A stretch of DNA of 64,000 nt, taken from Nocardia sp. NBC_00416. GTDB lineage: Bacteria; Actinomycetota; Actinomycetes; Mycobacteriales; Mycobacteriaceae. The notes under the pieces were generated by a model. It searched no databases and had not been told where the DNA came from. It worked only from the letters and a program-made list of their open reading frames with translations. A program made the translations under genes and the position numbers. Shown piece by piece: positions 42,925-51,932 of the stretch (the first letter of the stretch is position 1; the number at the start of each line of letters is the position of its first letter). The stretch lies in the NCBI RefSeq assembly GCF_036032445.1, contig NZ_CP107932.1, positions 684,501-748,500 on the forward strand, in the 5' to 3' direction.

Positions 42925-44340
42925 GTGCAGCTTCTAGGAGGCCGATACGAACTCATCCGCCAGGTCGGCGCCGGGGGAATGGGCCAGGTGTACGAGGGAT
43001 TCGACCGAAACCTCAAACGCCGGATCGCAGTGAAGGTGACGCAGCCCAACCTCGACACCGACCCCGACTGGACCAGACGCTTCCTGCGCGAAGCGGAACT
43101 CATGGCGACGGTGAGTCATCCGGGTACGCCGGCGATCTACGACGCCGGCACCACCGAGGAGCCGGTACCGCGCCCGTTCCTCGTCATGGAGTTCGTCGAC
43201 GGCGTCACCTTCGACGATCTGCTCGCCCGCAGAGGCCCGCTACCGGTCGGCGCCGTGGCGGCACTCGGCGCGCAGATCGCCGCGGTACTCGCGGCAACAC
43301 ACCGGCACCGCATTTACCATCGCGATCTCAAACCGTCCAACCTCATGCTCTGCGACAACGGCACCGTGAAAGTACTCGACTTCGGCCTCGCCGTCGCACT
43401 CGATTCAGGGCTCAGCCGCTACACGACCACGGGACAGGCCCTCGGAACACCCGCATACATGGCACCTGAACAGGTCGAATCCCAGGACGTGACTCCGCAG
43501 ACCGACCTGTACGCGCTGGGACTCGTCGCGCACGAAATGCTCACCGGCGAACGTGTATTCGTCGGCGACAACGCTTACACGGTGTGGAATCAGCAAGTGT
43601 CGGCCGCCGCACCGGACATTCGGGACGAACGGCCCGAAATCCCGGCCGATATGGCGGGACTGATCATGTGCATGCTGGAGAAGAAGGCCGAAAGCCGACC
43701 GGCCGCAGCGAATATCGTCCACGCGGTACTGATGCGCCATGCGGCCGAGCTCGGCGGATTGGTCGACGATGTGGACAGTCCCGCCCGCATGTACGCCGTA
43801 GCAGTGAGCGCGTCCGCTCCCGGACCGGACCTTTCCGCTGCGCTCACACCACCCGAAACGATCCAGGTCGGACAGCGGCCCTCGGCTACGGGTTTCCCCA
43901 CCGATGATCTGAGCCGCGGCGACCTGCACCGAGCGGTCGAGCGTGCCCGAAGTCTCGCCGACGAGTCGCGTTACCACCCGGCCATCCGGCACCTCAAGAC
44001 CTTTGTCGACGCGGCGGTACCCGTCCTGGGCGCACGGGACGCGGACGTGGTGGACGCTCGGGTCGAGCTGGCGGGCCTGCGTTTCGAATCCGAGAACTAC
44101 GCCGAGGCCGCCGACCTGTATCGCGTCCTCATCGATGACTTGACGTCCGAGCGCGGCCCCTACGACGACCAGGTCATGGTCTGCCAGCGGCGGCTCGCCG
44201 AATGCGTCCTCCACCTCGGCAGGAAAACGGAGGCACTCGACCGCCTGGTGCGGTTGCGCGGTCACATGGAGGCGCGATATGGAGATTCGGATCGTCGGGT
44301 GGTCGAGCTGGCGGAAACCATAGCGGCTATCCGGTCGTGA
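42925..44340 (+). CDS. Serine/threonine protein kinase with TPR-like C-terminal domain
   Basis: 471 residues. GTG 42925 is chosen because GGAGG ends five bases before it; GTG 42919 overlaps that site. The Hanks-type kinase domain (about 8-265) has glycine loop GAGGMG (15-20), Lys37 in RIAVKV, HRDLKPSN (132-139), DFG (152-154) and GTPAYMAPEQ. After a linker (ALTPPETIQVGQRP) the C-terminal 150 residues are helical, with TPR-like repeats (ARSLADESRYHPAIRHLKTF, YAEAADLYRVLIDDL). There is no transmembrane segment, so it is a soluble kinase, unlike receptor PknB. Targets unknown. Confidence 0.9.
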   Translation: MQLLGGRYELIRQVGAGGMGQVYEGFDRNLKRRIAVKVTQPNLDTDPDWTRRFLREAELMATVSHPGTPAIYDAGTTEEPVPRPFLVMEFVDGVTFDDLLARRGPLPVGAVAALGAQIAAVLAATHRHRIYHRDLKPSNLMLCDNGTVKVLDFGLAVALDSGLSRYTTTGQALGTPAYMAPEQVESQDVTPQTDLYALGLVAHEMLTGERVFVGDNAYTVWNQQVSAAAPDIRDERPEIPADMAGLIMCMLEKKAESRPAAANIVHAVLMRHAAELGGLVDDVDSPARMYAVAVSASAPGPDLSAALTPPETIQVGQRPSATGFPTDDLSRGDLHRAVERARSLADESRYHPAIRHLKTFVDAAVPVLGARDADVVDARVELAGLRFESENYAEAADLYRVLIDDLTSERGPYDDQVMVCQRRLAECVLHLGRKTEALDRLVRLRGHMEARYGDSDRRVVELAETIAAIRS

Positions 44341-44580
44341 TCCCCCAGGCTGCGGCCACCATAGAAGGCGCTGCGCCCCGACCAGCCAAGGGACGTCCGC
44401 CGGGCTGTGGAAAGTGCTCCTCGGTTACCCACACATGTGCGTCGAATATCGCCGACCCTGCCACGCAAGCCCCGTCCCGGCTGAAGGTCATGTCGATGAC
44501 CCCGTGTGCGCGGACCCTGGATAGCCGAACTTCTGGCCCGCCGGCCGCCGCGCTGTCGCCGCTGGGCCAGCGCAGGTGTG
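44341..44580. other. Intergenic stretch, possible gene fragment on the minus strand
   Basis: Between the kinase stop and the amidohydrolase stop. A minus-strand reading RVRAHGVIDMTFSRDGACVA then IFDAHVWVTEEHFPQPGG looks protein-like but has no good start. It may be a fragment of a lost gene of the catabolic operon. No terminator hairpin was identified. Confidence 0.3.
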
Positions 44581-45246
44581 CTACGCCGAGTCTGCTGGAC
44601 CGGCGTCTCCTGACAAAGAATTCAGATAATCGGACGCTTGGGCCAGCGAATAGACTTCGCCGACCTTCGCGGCGATATCGCGCAGGTTCGATGCGTGGGC
44701 GTCGCGATGGCGGTCTCCGACGCAGTCGCGCACCACGATCGGGACGAAGCCGTTCTGCAGCGCATCCAGGGCGGTCGCCCGGACGCACCCGCTGGTCGAC
44801 AGGCCCGCGATCAGGACGGTGTCGATTCCCCGCGCGGTCAGCGACGCCGCGAGGGATGTGCCCGCGAAGGCGCTCGGGTAGTGCTTGGTCACGACGGTTT
44901 CTCCGCGGCGTGGTGCGAAACCGTCGACGAACTCCGCGAGGGGATTGCCCGCGACGAAGCACATCAGACTCGGGACCTTGCGGAAGAACAGTCCGCCGAG
45001 CGCGTCATCGGCGTGGTCGTAGCGGACCCGGGTGAGGTAGATGGGAATTCCCGTCGCGGCGGCCTGCTCGCGGAACTCCAGCATGGCCGCCACGGCCTCC
45101 TCGACGCCCGCATACAACGGTGAGGCCGGATCGGTGTACGCGCGGGCCGGGTCGACGACGACGAGAGCCGGTCGCGCACCGGGTTCGAGATGCCCCCCGA
45201 ACGCGTCGTCCGCGGCGAGCGTCGTGGTGAGCGGGGCGTCGGTCAT
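44581..45246 (-). CDS. Isochorismatase-fold amidohydrolase (N-carbamoylsarcosine/maleamate amidase-like)
   Basis: 221 residues from ATG 45246, overlapping the previous stop (ATGA). The catalytic triad is visible: Asp32 in LVVVDPARAYTDP, Lys121 in TVVTKHYPSAFAGTSL and Cys154 in IAGLSTSGCVRATALDAL. This Cys motif is shared by N-carbamoylsarcosine amidase and maleamate amidohydrolase (NicF). The reaction releases ammonia from an amide. Last gene of the 12-gene operon; together with the racemase-fold enzyme at 45590 it suggests a maleamate/maleate-type pathway as in nicotinate breakdown. Substrate inferred. Confidence 0.8.
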   Translation of the reverse strand: MTDAPLTTTLAADDAFGGHLEPGARPALVVVDPARAYTDPASPLYAGVEEAVAAMLEFREQAAATGIPIYLTRVRYDHADDALGGLFFRKVPSLMCFVAGNPLAEFVDGFAPRRGETVVTKHYPSAFAGTSLAASLTARGIDTVLIAGLSTSGCVRATALDALQNGFVPIVVRDCVGDRHRDAHASNLRDIAAKVGEVYSLAQASDYLNSLSGDAGPADSA

Positions 45247-45569
45247 GCCACCTCTGTCTCGCGCGTGCGTACCGTGTCGTCGTCGTACTGCACGAACGCC
45301 TTGGCGGCGAGTACCGGCGCGATGTGGTCGCTGATCACGGCGATATGCGCGGGATGGGCGCGGTACGCCTCCCATGCCGGTTGCCCGACGAATCGCAGGT
45401 GGAAGCGTAGTGACGCGTTACCGTCGGACAGTCCGGCATCGCGCACGACCTCGGCGCGGACCAGTCCATCGATCCGGTCCGGGAGGGCGAGCAGCGCGTC
45501 GGCGATTCCTTCGATCTGCGCGTCGGTGGCTTCGGGCACCAGTGTCAGATGACCCACGTGGTTGAACAC
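45243..45569 (-). CDS. Dabb (stress-responsive alpha/beta-barrel) domain protein
   Basis: 108 residues from GTG 45569 with GGAGAAG upstream; the open frame beyond it is antisense noise. The sequence FNHVGHLTLVPEATDAQIEG then LRFHLRFVGQPAWEAYRAHP and APVLAAKAFVQYDDD fits the Dabb dimeric barrel (H-x-x-L/V start, Y-x-x-H-P-x-H middle). Such proteins act as small enzymes or stabilisers in catabolic clusters. Its stop overlaps the amidohydrolase start. Confidence 0.75.
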   Translation of the reverse strand: MFNHVGHLTLVPEATDAQIEGIADALLALPDRIDGLVRAEVVRDAGLSDGNASLRFHLRFVGQPAWEAYRAHPAHIAVISDHIAPVLAAKAFVQYDDDTVRTRETEVA

Positions 45570-45589
45570 GACTTCTCCTTCTCGATTCG

Positions 45590-46357
45590 TCAGAATCGCT
45601 TGAGCAGCGAACCGTGACCGACGATCCTGTCGTCGATCCCGTTGGCCCGCAGCGCGTGCCATACCGTCGCGACATTGATGGCGATCACCGGTTTGCCCAA
45701 CTCGCGCTCCAGCTCGGCGGCGACCGCGACGGCCTCGAGGTTGGTGCCGCATTGGATGAGTGCGTCCACGTCGGGGCCGTCCACAGCGAGGAAAGCCGCC
45801 CGGATGGCGCCGGGGGTCTCGTCGGCGATGGATGTCGCGGACGCCGACTTCAAGCCGTGGATGGCCGCGACCTCGAAACCGAGTTCGGTGAAGTAGGCCA
45901 CCACCTGCTCGTCGCCGACCGGCTGGTACGGGGTGACCACACCGATCTTCTTCGCGCCGAACGCCTGTAGCGCGCGGCCGGCCGCGGTTGCTCCGGTGGT
46001 GACCTCGAGCCCGGTGAGCGCGCGCACCCGCGTTTCGAACTCGGCGTTGCCGGCCACTCCACCCCAGAAGGTCTCGGCCGACATCCCCATCACGACGTAG
46101 TCGGGTTGCGCGGTCATGACCGTCTCGAGTGCCGACGGCAGTGCCGCGTTGAGATTCTCCCGGAACCTGCCGAAGGCGTCGGCCGAGTCCAGGGCTACGG
46201 CGTTGATCATGATCCGGCCGGTGTGCCAGGAGCAGTCCTGTGGGCGTAGCCGGTGGAATTCGCGCTCGACCGAGGTGTTGGTGGAGGGAATGATCAGTGC
46301 GAACTTGGGCCCTTTGCGGGTGGGCGAGCCCGCGCCGGTAAGGGTCGGTGCGGTCAT
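45590..46357 (-). CDS. Asp/Glu racemase-superfamily enzyme (maleate isomerase / arylmalonate decarboxylase-like)
   Basis: 255 residues from ATG 46357, overlapping the previous stop (ATGA). The fold signature includes ALIIPSTNTSVEREFHRLRP, the glycine-rich KKIGVVTPYQPVGDEQVV, and Cys203 in ALIQCGTNLEAV. The first catalytic Cys of maleate isomerases is not present: the position reads VVMGMSAETFWGG (91-93), as in one-cysteine enzymes such as arylmalonate decarboxylase. It is therefore either a variant cis-trans isomerase (maleate to fumarate) or a decarboxylase. Context with an amidase favours an amidic or dicarboxylic substrate. Confidence 0.75.
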   Translation of the reverse strand: MTAPTLTGAGSPTRKGPKFALIIPSTNTSVEREFHRLRPQDCSWHTGRIMINAVALDSADAFGRFRENLNAALPSALETVMTAQPDYVVMGMSAETFWGGVAGNAEFETRVRALTGLEVTTGATAAGRALQAFGAKKIGVVTPYQPVGDEQVVAYFTELGFEVAAIHGLKSASATSIADETPGAIRAAFLAVDGPDVDALIQCGTNLEAVAVAAELERELGKPVIAINVATVWHALRANGIDDRIVGHGSLLKRF

Positions 46358-48522
46358 ACGAGGCTCCTCTGATCGTCGATACCGGAAGGGATACGGCCGG
46401 CTGCATCACCGGACAACGCGTCCGCGGCGGCGGCGGCGCACTCGGCGGCCGCCAGCCGATCGCCGTGGCCGAGCAGTTCGGTCAGGGCCTGCCACTGCGC
46501 ACCACTGCGGCCGGACGCACCGGTGGCGCGGATCCTGCGATAGGTATCGGCGACCGCTTCGGCCGCGGCCAGCAGGGGCGCGACCGGGTAGATCATCAAG
46601 GCCACACCGCATTCGGCGAGGACTTCGGTCGGGGGAAGCTCGGAGTGATCACCGGCCTCGGAGAGATTGACCAGCAACGGGACACCGGGGACGGCGTTAC
46701 GCACCCGCCGTAGCGCCCCCTCCGAATACACCCCCTCGACGAAGAGGAGATCCGCACCCGCCGCGGCGTAGGCGCGGGCACGATCGAGCGCTGCCGCTTC
46801 GCCTTCGACCGCGAGTGCGTCGGTGCGCGCGATCACCAACGCCGAGGTCCGTCCCGACACAGCGGCCTGTACCTTGGCGATCATCTCCTCGACCGGTACG
46901 AGCCGTTTCCCGGCGAGGTGCCCACAGCGCTTGGGCGCAACCTGATCTTCGAACTGCACCGCCGCGGCCCCGGCCGCTTCGAATCGGGCCATCGCCTCCT
47001 CGACCTGCAGGATTCCGCCGTAGCCGGTGTCGGCGTCCACGATCAGCGGTAGGTCACTGACTGCGGTCATCCGACGCACCTGCTCGGCCATCTCCGCGAG
47101 ACCCAGATAGCCGAGGTCGGGCCGGCCCAGCGCGGTAGCCGATACGGCGGCGCCCGAGACATAAGCCGCGCTGAAACCTGCTGCCTGGGCCGCGCGAACC
47201 GTCACACCGTCGTACACGCCGGGCGCGGCGACCGTTCCGTAGCACAGCATTTCCGACAGCCGCCGCCCGGCGGGGCGGGCCGCATCGGGAACCGCACGCA
47301 GTTCCCGCGCGAGTCGCCCGCGAGTGATACGCAGCGAGGTGAACATCGCGGCCCGCCGCTGATGTTCCCGTTTGTCGAACAGGTCGCGGTCCAGGGCCGA
47401 CAACGATTCGGCCCGTGCCACGCGGGCCGCCGAATCCGATTGCCGCATACCGTCGTAGTTGCTCTGCGCGCGCGCCTGCACATGGTTGAGCGCGGCGTCC
47501 CGGCGCAGTTCGCTGTACAGCCGGCCCACATGGGTGTCGTCGGTGCCGGTGAGGGCGGCGTCGATGCACCGGGCGGCGGCCCACGCGTCGTGGATACCGC
47601 TGTTCATCCCCATGCCGCCGAGGGGGTTGTTGACGTGGGCGCTGTCACCCGCGAGCAGGATATGACCCACTGTGAAAGTCGCGGCGACACGCATGTTCAC
47701 CGAGTAGACGTTCGCGTGGGCGATCTCGTAGGCGCCGGGCTGTGCGGCGACCCGCTGCAGACGTGCCTGTAGCGACGCGGAGTCCAGCGCCTGCTCGTCG
47801 GATTCGTCGTCGCGGATCGGGAACAGTGCCCGCCAGTGTTTCGGTGTCCGTAACAGCACACCCCATTCCTCGGGGTCCGATATATAGGACACGTAGGCGA
47901 GGTCGGGGAAATCGTCGCGGAATTCGTGGGTGGTCGATGCGACGAGGAACCGCTCGTCGTAGGTGCGTCCCTCGAACGAGATCCCCAGGGACTTCCGGAT
48001 CGTGGAGCTCGCACCGTCGGCGGCGACCAGCCACCGGGCCCGGATCGGATGGTCACGATCGGTATCGGGCAGAAAGATCCGCACGTGGGCATCGCCCTGT
48101 TCGACCCGGACGACCGGCGCGGAGTACCGCAGCGTGACGTTGGGCATCGTCACCAGCACGTCGCGGATGATCCGGGTGAGGTTGTCCTGTTCACTCTGCA
48201 ATCGGTAGGGGTACTTCGTCTCCGCCGCGAGCAGCCCCATATCCATCTCGGAGAGCACGGCGCCGCTGCGTTCGCGGTACTGGTACACCGGTGCCTTCAG
48301 GCCGACCTCGTGCAGCGCGTCGACCACCCCGAGTTCCTCGAGCAGTTCGAGGGTGGACGGGTGGAAGGTCGAGGCGCGCGCCTCGGTGGACAGTCCACTA
48401 CCGGCTTCGAGTACCAGGACCTGGTGGCCCAGCTGTGCGAGCGTGAGCGCGGCAACCATTCCCACCGGGCCCATACCGGCCACGACCACGGTGTTCATCC
48501 CGGCGGTATCGGGGTCTGTCAT
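46354..48522 (-). CDS. Fusion of FAD-dependent aromatic monooxygenase and isocitrate-lyase/PEP-mutase-like lyase
   Basis: 722 residues from ATG 48522. Residues 10-410 are a PHBH-type flavin monooxygenase: VVVAGMGPVGMVAALTLAQL (FAD-binding G-x-G-x-x-G), RARWLVAADGASSTIRKSLG (D-G motif) and HILLAGDSAHVNNPLGGMGM (G-D motif). After a short arm, residues about 420-690 are an isocitrate-lyase/methylisocitrate-lyase-type barrel: PLIVDADTGYGG (metal-binding) and APKRCGHLAGKRLVP with the catalytic Cys. Ring or side-chain hydroxylation and C-C cleavage of a later intermediate in one polypeptide is unusual. It belongs to the IclR-controlled operon. Domain calls are firm; reaction order is inferred. Confidence 0.85.
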   Translation of the reverse strand: MTDPDTAGMNTVVVAGMGPVGMVAALTLAQLGHQVLVLEAGSGLSTEARASTFHPSTLELLEELGVVDALHEVGLKAPVYQYRERSGAVLSEMDMGLLAAETKYPYRLQSEQDNLTRIIRDVLVTMPNVTLRYSAPVVRVEQGDAHVRIFLPDTDRDHPIRARWLVAADGASSTIRKSLGISFEGRTYDERFLVASTTHEFRDDFPDLAYVSYISDPEEWGVLLRTPKHWRALFPIRDDESDEQALDSASLQARLQRVAAQPGAYEIAHANVYSVNMRVAATFTVGHILLAGDSAHVNNPLGGMGMNSGIHDAWAAARCIDAALTGTDDTHVGRLYSELRRDAALNHVQARAQSNYDGMRQSDSAARVARAESLSALDRDLFDKREHQRRAAMFTSLRITRGRLARELRAVPDAARPAGRRLSEMLCYGTVAAPGVYDGVTVRAAQAAGFSAAYVSGAAVSATALGRPDLGYLGLAEMAEQVRRMTAVSDLPLIVDADTGYGGILQVEEAMARFEAAGAAAVQFEDQVAPKRCGHLAGKRLVPVEEMIAKVQAAVSGRTSALVIARTDALAVEGEAAALDRARAYAAAGADLLFVEGVYSEGALRRVRNAVPGVPLLVNLSEAGDHSELPPTEVLAECGVALMIYPVAPLLAAAEAVADTYRRIRATGASGRSGAQWQALTELLGHGDRLAAAECAAAAADALSGDAAGRIPSGIDDQRSLV

Positions 48523-48529
48523 GGTCGTC

Positions 48530-50254
48530 TCACGCCTTCTCGGTCAGCAACGGGCCGTACAGTTTCGGCTGCCGGGTTCCGACGGGGTCGAGGTGGTACC
48601 CCATCATCTTGTTATGCGATTCGCGCAGGTCCAGGCGCAGGATCAGCTGCTCCTCGAACCCGTGGCGGGTCCACTGGGCAGACGGGTAGCGCATCAACGC
48701 GATCGGTTGTCCGGGGACGAACGGATCGGCCCGCACGATCTGGCTGCCGACCTTCGCGGGACTGTCGAGCCGGTTGACCGACACCAGATGCACCCGGTTC
48801 TCCTCGGTGCGCTCGGTCGCCGCCATATCCGCCGCTTCGGGACGGTCCCAGCTCGTGGGGTGGGCGACGATCTCCGCACCGCGCAGGGTGAGCAGCCGCA
48901 TCACCTCCGGCACCCACACCTCGTTTCCGATCATCAAGCCGATGGAGCCGATCTCGGTATGGGCCACCTCGATCGCGTCACCCGCAGTCGCCCACCGGGA
49001 TTCGGCAGCATCGAGGTGGGTCTTGCGATAGGTGAACGCGATCTCGCCGCCCGCATCGATCAGGTAGGCGGTCGAGTGGAAAGCCGTGTCCGCGCGTTCG
49101 ACGAGATGGACGACGACCCACAGTCGGTGCTCGCGCGCCGACTCACAGATCCTGTCGAGCACGCGTCGCGAGACGGCCGCGGCGGCCGCGGGATCCTCGG
49201 CGACCTCGCCGGGCCGGAAGCAGAACAGCTCCGGCAGCACCCCTAGCGTGGCGCCCTGGCGGGCCGCGTGGGCGATCTGCCCGAGGGCGCGGGTGATCGT
49301 CCAGTCCTGGTTGTGGAACCACGACACCTGCAGGGTGGCCACATCGAGTGGTTCGGCGGGAGTCTCCGGGTCGTCCGGGCCGAGCATGGTTGCGACGGGA
49401 AGGCTTTCGTGCGGGGTCGTCAGGTCGCCGTAGAGGTCCGGTCGGCGCCAGCCCATGACATCGGCGAACCCGGGAACGTTCTTGTCGTCGGCGGCGGCAG
49501 GTTCGATATCCGCCCAGACCAGCCCCTCCTGCACCTCGCCGGCCGCGGCGAGCACCTCACCGCGTGGGGAGACGATCTGCGAGCCACCCATCCACGGGTA
49601 GGCGTCGGCGGGCCCGCCGACGGTGTTGGCGGAGATATGCCAGACATGGTTCTCGAGGGCCCGGAGCGGAACGTGCACCCGCACCTCGTCCGGGCCACGG
49701 GAGTTGAGGGAGTTGCACAGGATCTGGGCGCCGAGTGTGCCGAGCACTCGCGGTACGTCCGGCACGATTCCATCGGCGCACATCAGCAGGCCGAGCCGGC
49801 CGATCGCGGTGTCGACCACCTCGAGGGCCCGGTGTCCGGGAACGAACAGGGTGTATTCGTAGTCCCAGAGAACGGTTTTGTGGTGGATGTGCCGGATCTC
49901 GCCGTCGGGTCCGATCAGGACCGAGGCGATCCGCACCTCCGGTGCGGTGGCGGTGCGCAGGTCCACGCCGACGACGGCATGGATACCCGCCGAGCGGCAG
50001 GCCGCCCGCACACCGGTGACGAACTCGCCGTCGAGTTCCTCGCAGCGTTCGAAGCATTCGGCGCGATCGGCATAGTCCCGGACCCGATTGCTGTTCTCCG
50101 GCAGGACGATCAATTGCGCGCCGGCCGCGGCGGCGGCGTGAATGTAGCCGCTACAGAGTTCGGTGTTGGCCGCGACATCGGGGCCCGAGAAGAATTGCGC
50201 GGCGGCGACGCGCACGACGTCGCCCTCGCGTTCACAACTGTCCAGTGTTTTCAT
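48530..50254 (-). CDS. Tandem nitrilase-superfamily (carbon-nitrogen hydrolase) protein, second domain lacking catalytic Cys
   Basis: 574 residues from ATG 50254. Domain 1 (about 14-285) has the complete triad: Glu53 in LIVLPENSN, Lys126 in HHKTVLWDYEY and Cys159 in LGLLMCADGI. Domain 2 (about 305-560) keeps Glu342 (VLPELF) and Lys411 (YRKTHLD), but the Cys position reads IGLMIGNEVWVPE, with Gly443. It is thus presumably non-catalytic and structural. Normal family members are about 280 residues, so this is a fused pseudo-dimer. It probably hydrolyses an amide or nitrile in the pathway. Confidence 0.85.
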   Translation of the reverse strand: MKTLDSCEREGDVVRVAAAQFFSGPDVAANTELCSGYIHAAAAAGAQLIVLPENSNRVRDYADRAECFERCEELDGEFVTGVRAACRSAGIHAVVGVDLRTATAPEVRIASVLIGPDGEIRHIHHKTVLWDYEYTLFVPGHRALEVVDTAIGRLGLLMCADGIVPDVPRVLGTLGAQILCNSLNSRGPDEVRVHVPLRALENHVWHISANTVGGPADAYPWMGGSQIVSPRGEVLAAAGEVQEGLVWADIEPAAADDKNVPGFADVMGWRRPDLYGDLTTPHESLPVATMLGPDDPETPAEPLDVATLQVSWFHNQDWTITRALGQIAHAARQGATLGVLPELFCFRPGEVAEDPAAAAAVSRRVLDRICESAREHRLWVVVHLVERADTAFHSTAYLIDAGGEIAFTYRKTHLDAAESRWATAGDAIEVAHTEIGSIGLMIGNEVWVPEVMRLLTLRGAEIVAHPTSWDRPEAADMAATERTEENRVHLVSVNRLDSPAKVGSQIVRADPFVPGQPIALMRYPSAQWTRHGFEEQLILRLDLRESHNKMMGYHLDPVGTRQPKLYGPLLTEKA

Positions 50255-50322
50255 GCTGTGTCACATGACCTTCCGCTGTACGGGCGAACTGCCCGAAGTA
50301 GGTGGTCGACTGTCCTGGCCCG

Positions 50323-51099
50323 TCAGACACTTCGATCGACGGTCAGCACCGCCGACAGCAGCCGGCGGGTGTACTGGTTACGCGGGTCCCGCCGGACCTC
50401 ACGCCACGGACCGGCCTCGACCACGCGTCCGCGGTAGAGCACCGCGACGTCGGAGGCCAGCGCCGAGACAGTCGACATATCGTGGGTGATCAACAGGTAG
50501 GACACGTTCATCGCCTCCTGGACCTCGCACAGGGTGTCGAGGATCCGCGAGCGCACCGACAGGTCCAGCGAGGCGGTGGGCTCGTCGAGCACTACGAAGT
50601 CGGGCTCGGTCACCATGGCGCGTGCGATGCCGACCCGCTGCTGCTGGCCACCGCTGAGTTCGGACGGGTACCGGTCCCACAGGGCCGGGCTCAGATGCGC
50701 GAGTTCGAACGCCTGCTCACCCCGTGCGCGGCGGTCGGCCTTCGACATATCCCTGAAATGCACATCCAGTGGCTCGGACACCGATTGCCCGATCGTCCTG
50801 CGCGGGTTGAGCGCGAGCTCCGGCTCCTGCAGCACGATCGAACTACGCCGGCGCCACCGGGCGAGACCGGCCTTGTCCAGCGTGGCGAAGTCGGTACCGT
50901 CCATCACGATCCGGCCGTTGTCGGCGGCCTCGGCGCCCAGGCATATGCGGCCCAGGGTCGACTTCCCCGAACCGCTCTCGCCGATCAGCCCGAGGGTGGA
51001 GCCGGCGGTGACGGAGAACGAGACATCGTCGACGGCCTTGACGCTCCGATCGCCCCGGCCGTAGACCTTGTGCAGATGCTGAACTTCGAGCCTGCTCAT
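50323..51099 (-). CDS. Oligopeptide/dipeptide-type ABC importer ATPase (OppF/DppF-like)
   Basis: 258 residues from ATG 51099, overlapping the previous ATPase stop. Walker A is GESGSGKST (about 38-46), the signature ELSGGQQQRVGIARAM, Walker B FVVLDEPTASLD, then ITHDMS. The Q-loop reads IVLQEPELALNPRRT. It ends RRLLSAVLTV, typical of Opp-type C-terminal tails. It forms the heterodimeric motor with the product of 51096-51932. Confidence 0.9.
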   Translation of the reverse strand: MSRLEVQHLHKVYGRGDRSVKAVDDVSFSVTAGSTLGLIGESGSGKSTLGRICLGAEAADNGRIVMDGTDFATLDKAGLARWRRRSSIVLQEPELALNPRRTIGQSVSEPLDVHFRDMSKADRRARGEQAFELAHLSPALWDRYPSELSGGQQQRVGIARAMVTEPDFVVLDEPTASLDLSVRSRILDTLCEVQEAMNVSYLLITHDMSTVSALASDVAVLYRGRVVEAGPWREVRRDPRNQYTRRLLSAVLTVDRSV

Positions 51100-51932
51100 G
51101 CCACACCGGCTTTCGCCGCAGCAGATGGTTCGTCGAGGTATCGGGTGGACGCCGCGACCAGCAGCTGGGTGTACTCGTGTTGCGGGTCGGAGAACACCGA
51201 GCGGGTCGATCCGCTCTCGAGCACCCGGCCGTCGCGCATGACATAGATCCGGTCGCAGTAGGTCGACACCACGCCCAGATCGTGGGTGACCATCAAGATG
51301 GCCTTGCCGTCTTCCCGGCAGATGCGGCTCAGCAGATCGAGGATCTCCTTCTGCACGGTCACGTCCAATGCGGTGGTCGGTTCGTCGCCGACCACCAGAT
51401 CGGGCTGCAGCATCAGCGACAGGGCGATCACCACGCGCTGCGCCATACCACCGGACAGATTGCCGGAGTGGCCGGCCAGTACCCGCTCCGGGTCGGCGAT
51501 CTCCACCCGGCGCAGCATCTGGCGCGCGGTATCGCGGATCCACGCTTTGCTCTTACCGTGTGAACGACCGACCGCGAGAAACTGCTTCTCGATGGACTGC
51601 ACGGGATTGAGCGCACTCCAGGGCTGCTGTGGAATGAATCCGATATCGTTGCCCTTCACCGCGCGCAGCCCGCGCTTGCCGAGCCCGTGCAGATCGCGGC
51701 CCTGGAACAGGGACCGGCCGTTGACCATCCGGCCGGTCGAGGGCAGCATCGCGAGCGCCGCCCGCAGGGAAACGGATTTGCCCGACCCGGTCTCGCCGAT
51801 GATGCCGACGAACTCGCCCGCGCGTACCTCGAAGGACACATCGTGCACGACCCGGGCGGCGGTGTCGCCGCGGCCGAATTCGACGGCCAGATCGGTGACC
51901 TGGAGTAACGGCGGTGCTGTGGCGGTGCTCAT
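51096..51932 (-). CDS. Oligopeptide/dipeptide-type ABC importer ATPase (OppD/DppD-like)
   Basis: 278 residues from ATG 51932, which overlaps the permease stop (ATGA). Walker A is GETGSGKSV, the Q-loop FIPQQPWSALNPVQSI, the signature LSGGMAQRVVIALSL, Walker B VVGDEPTTALDVTVQ, and the switch His in MVTHDLGV. The C-terminal tail (DPQHEYTQLLVAAST) is of the Opp/Dpp type. Energises uptake of the operon's substrate. Confidence 0.9.
   Translation of the reverse strand: MSTATAPPLLQVTDLAVEFGRGDTAARVVHDVSFEVRAGEFVGIIGETGSGKSVSLRAALAMLPSTGRMVNGRSLFQGRDLHGLGKRGLRAVKGNDIGFIPQQPWSALNPVQSIEKQFLAVGRSHGKSKAWIRDTARQMLRRVEIADPERVLAGHSGNLSGGMAQRVVIALSLMLQPDLVVGDEPTTALDVTVQKEILDLLSRICREDGKAILMVTHDLGVVSTYCDRIYVMRDGRVLESGSTRSVFSDPQHEYTQLLVAASTRYLDEPSAAAKAGVA

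Noticed and set aside
45570..46409. N-terminal extension of the Dabb protein frame
   Set aside because: Arg-rich shadow of the racemase-fold gene; a ribosome-binding site and GTG at 45569 define the real start.
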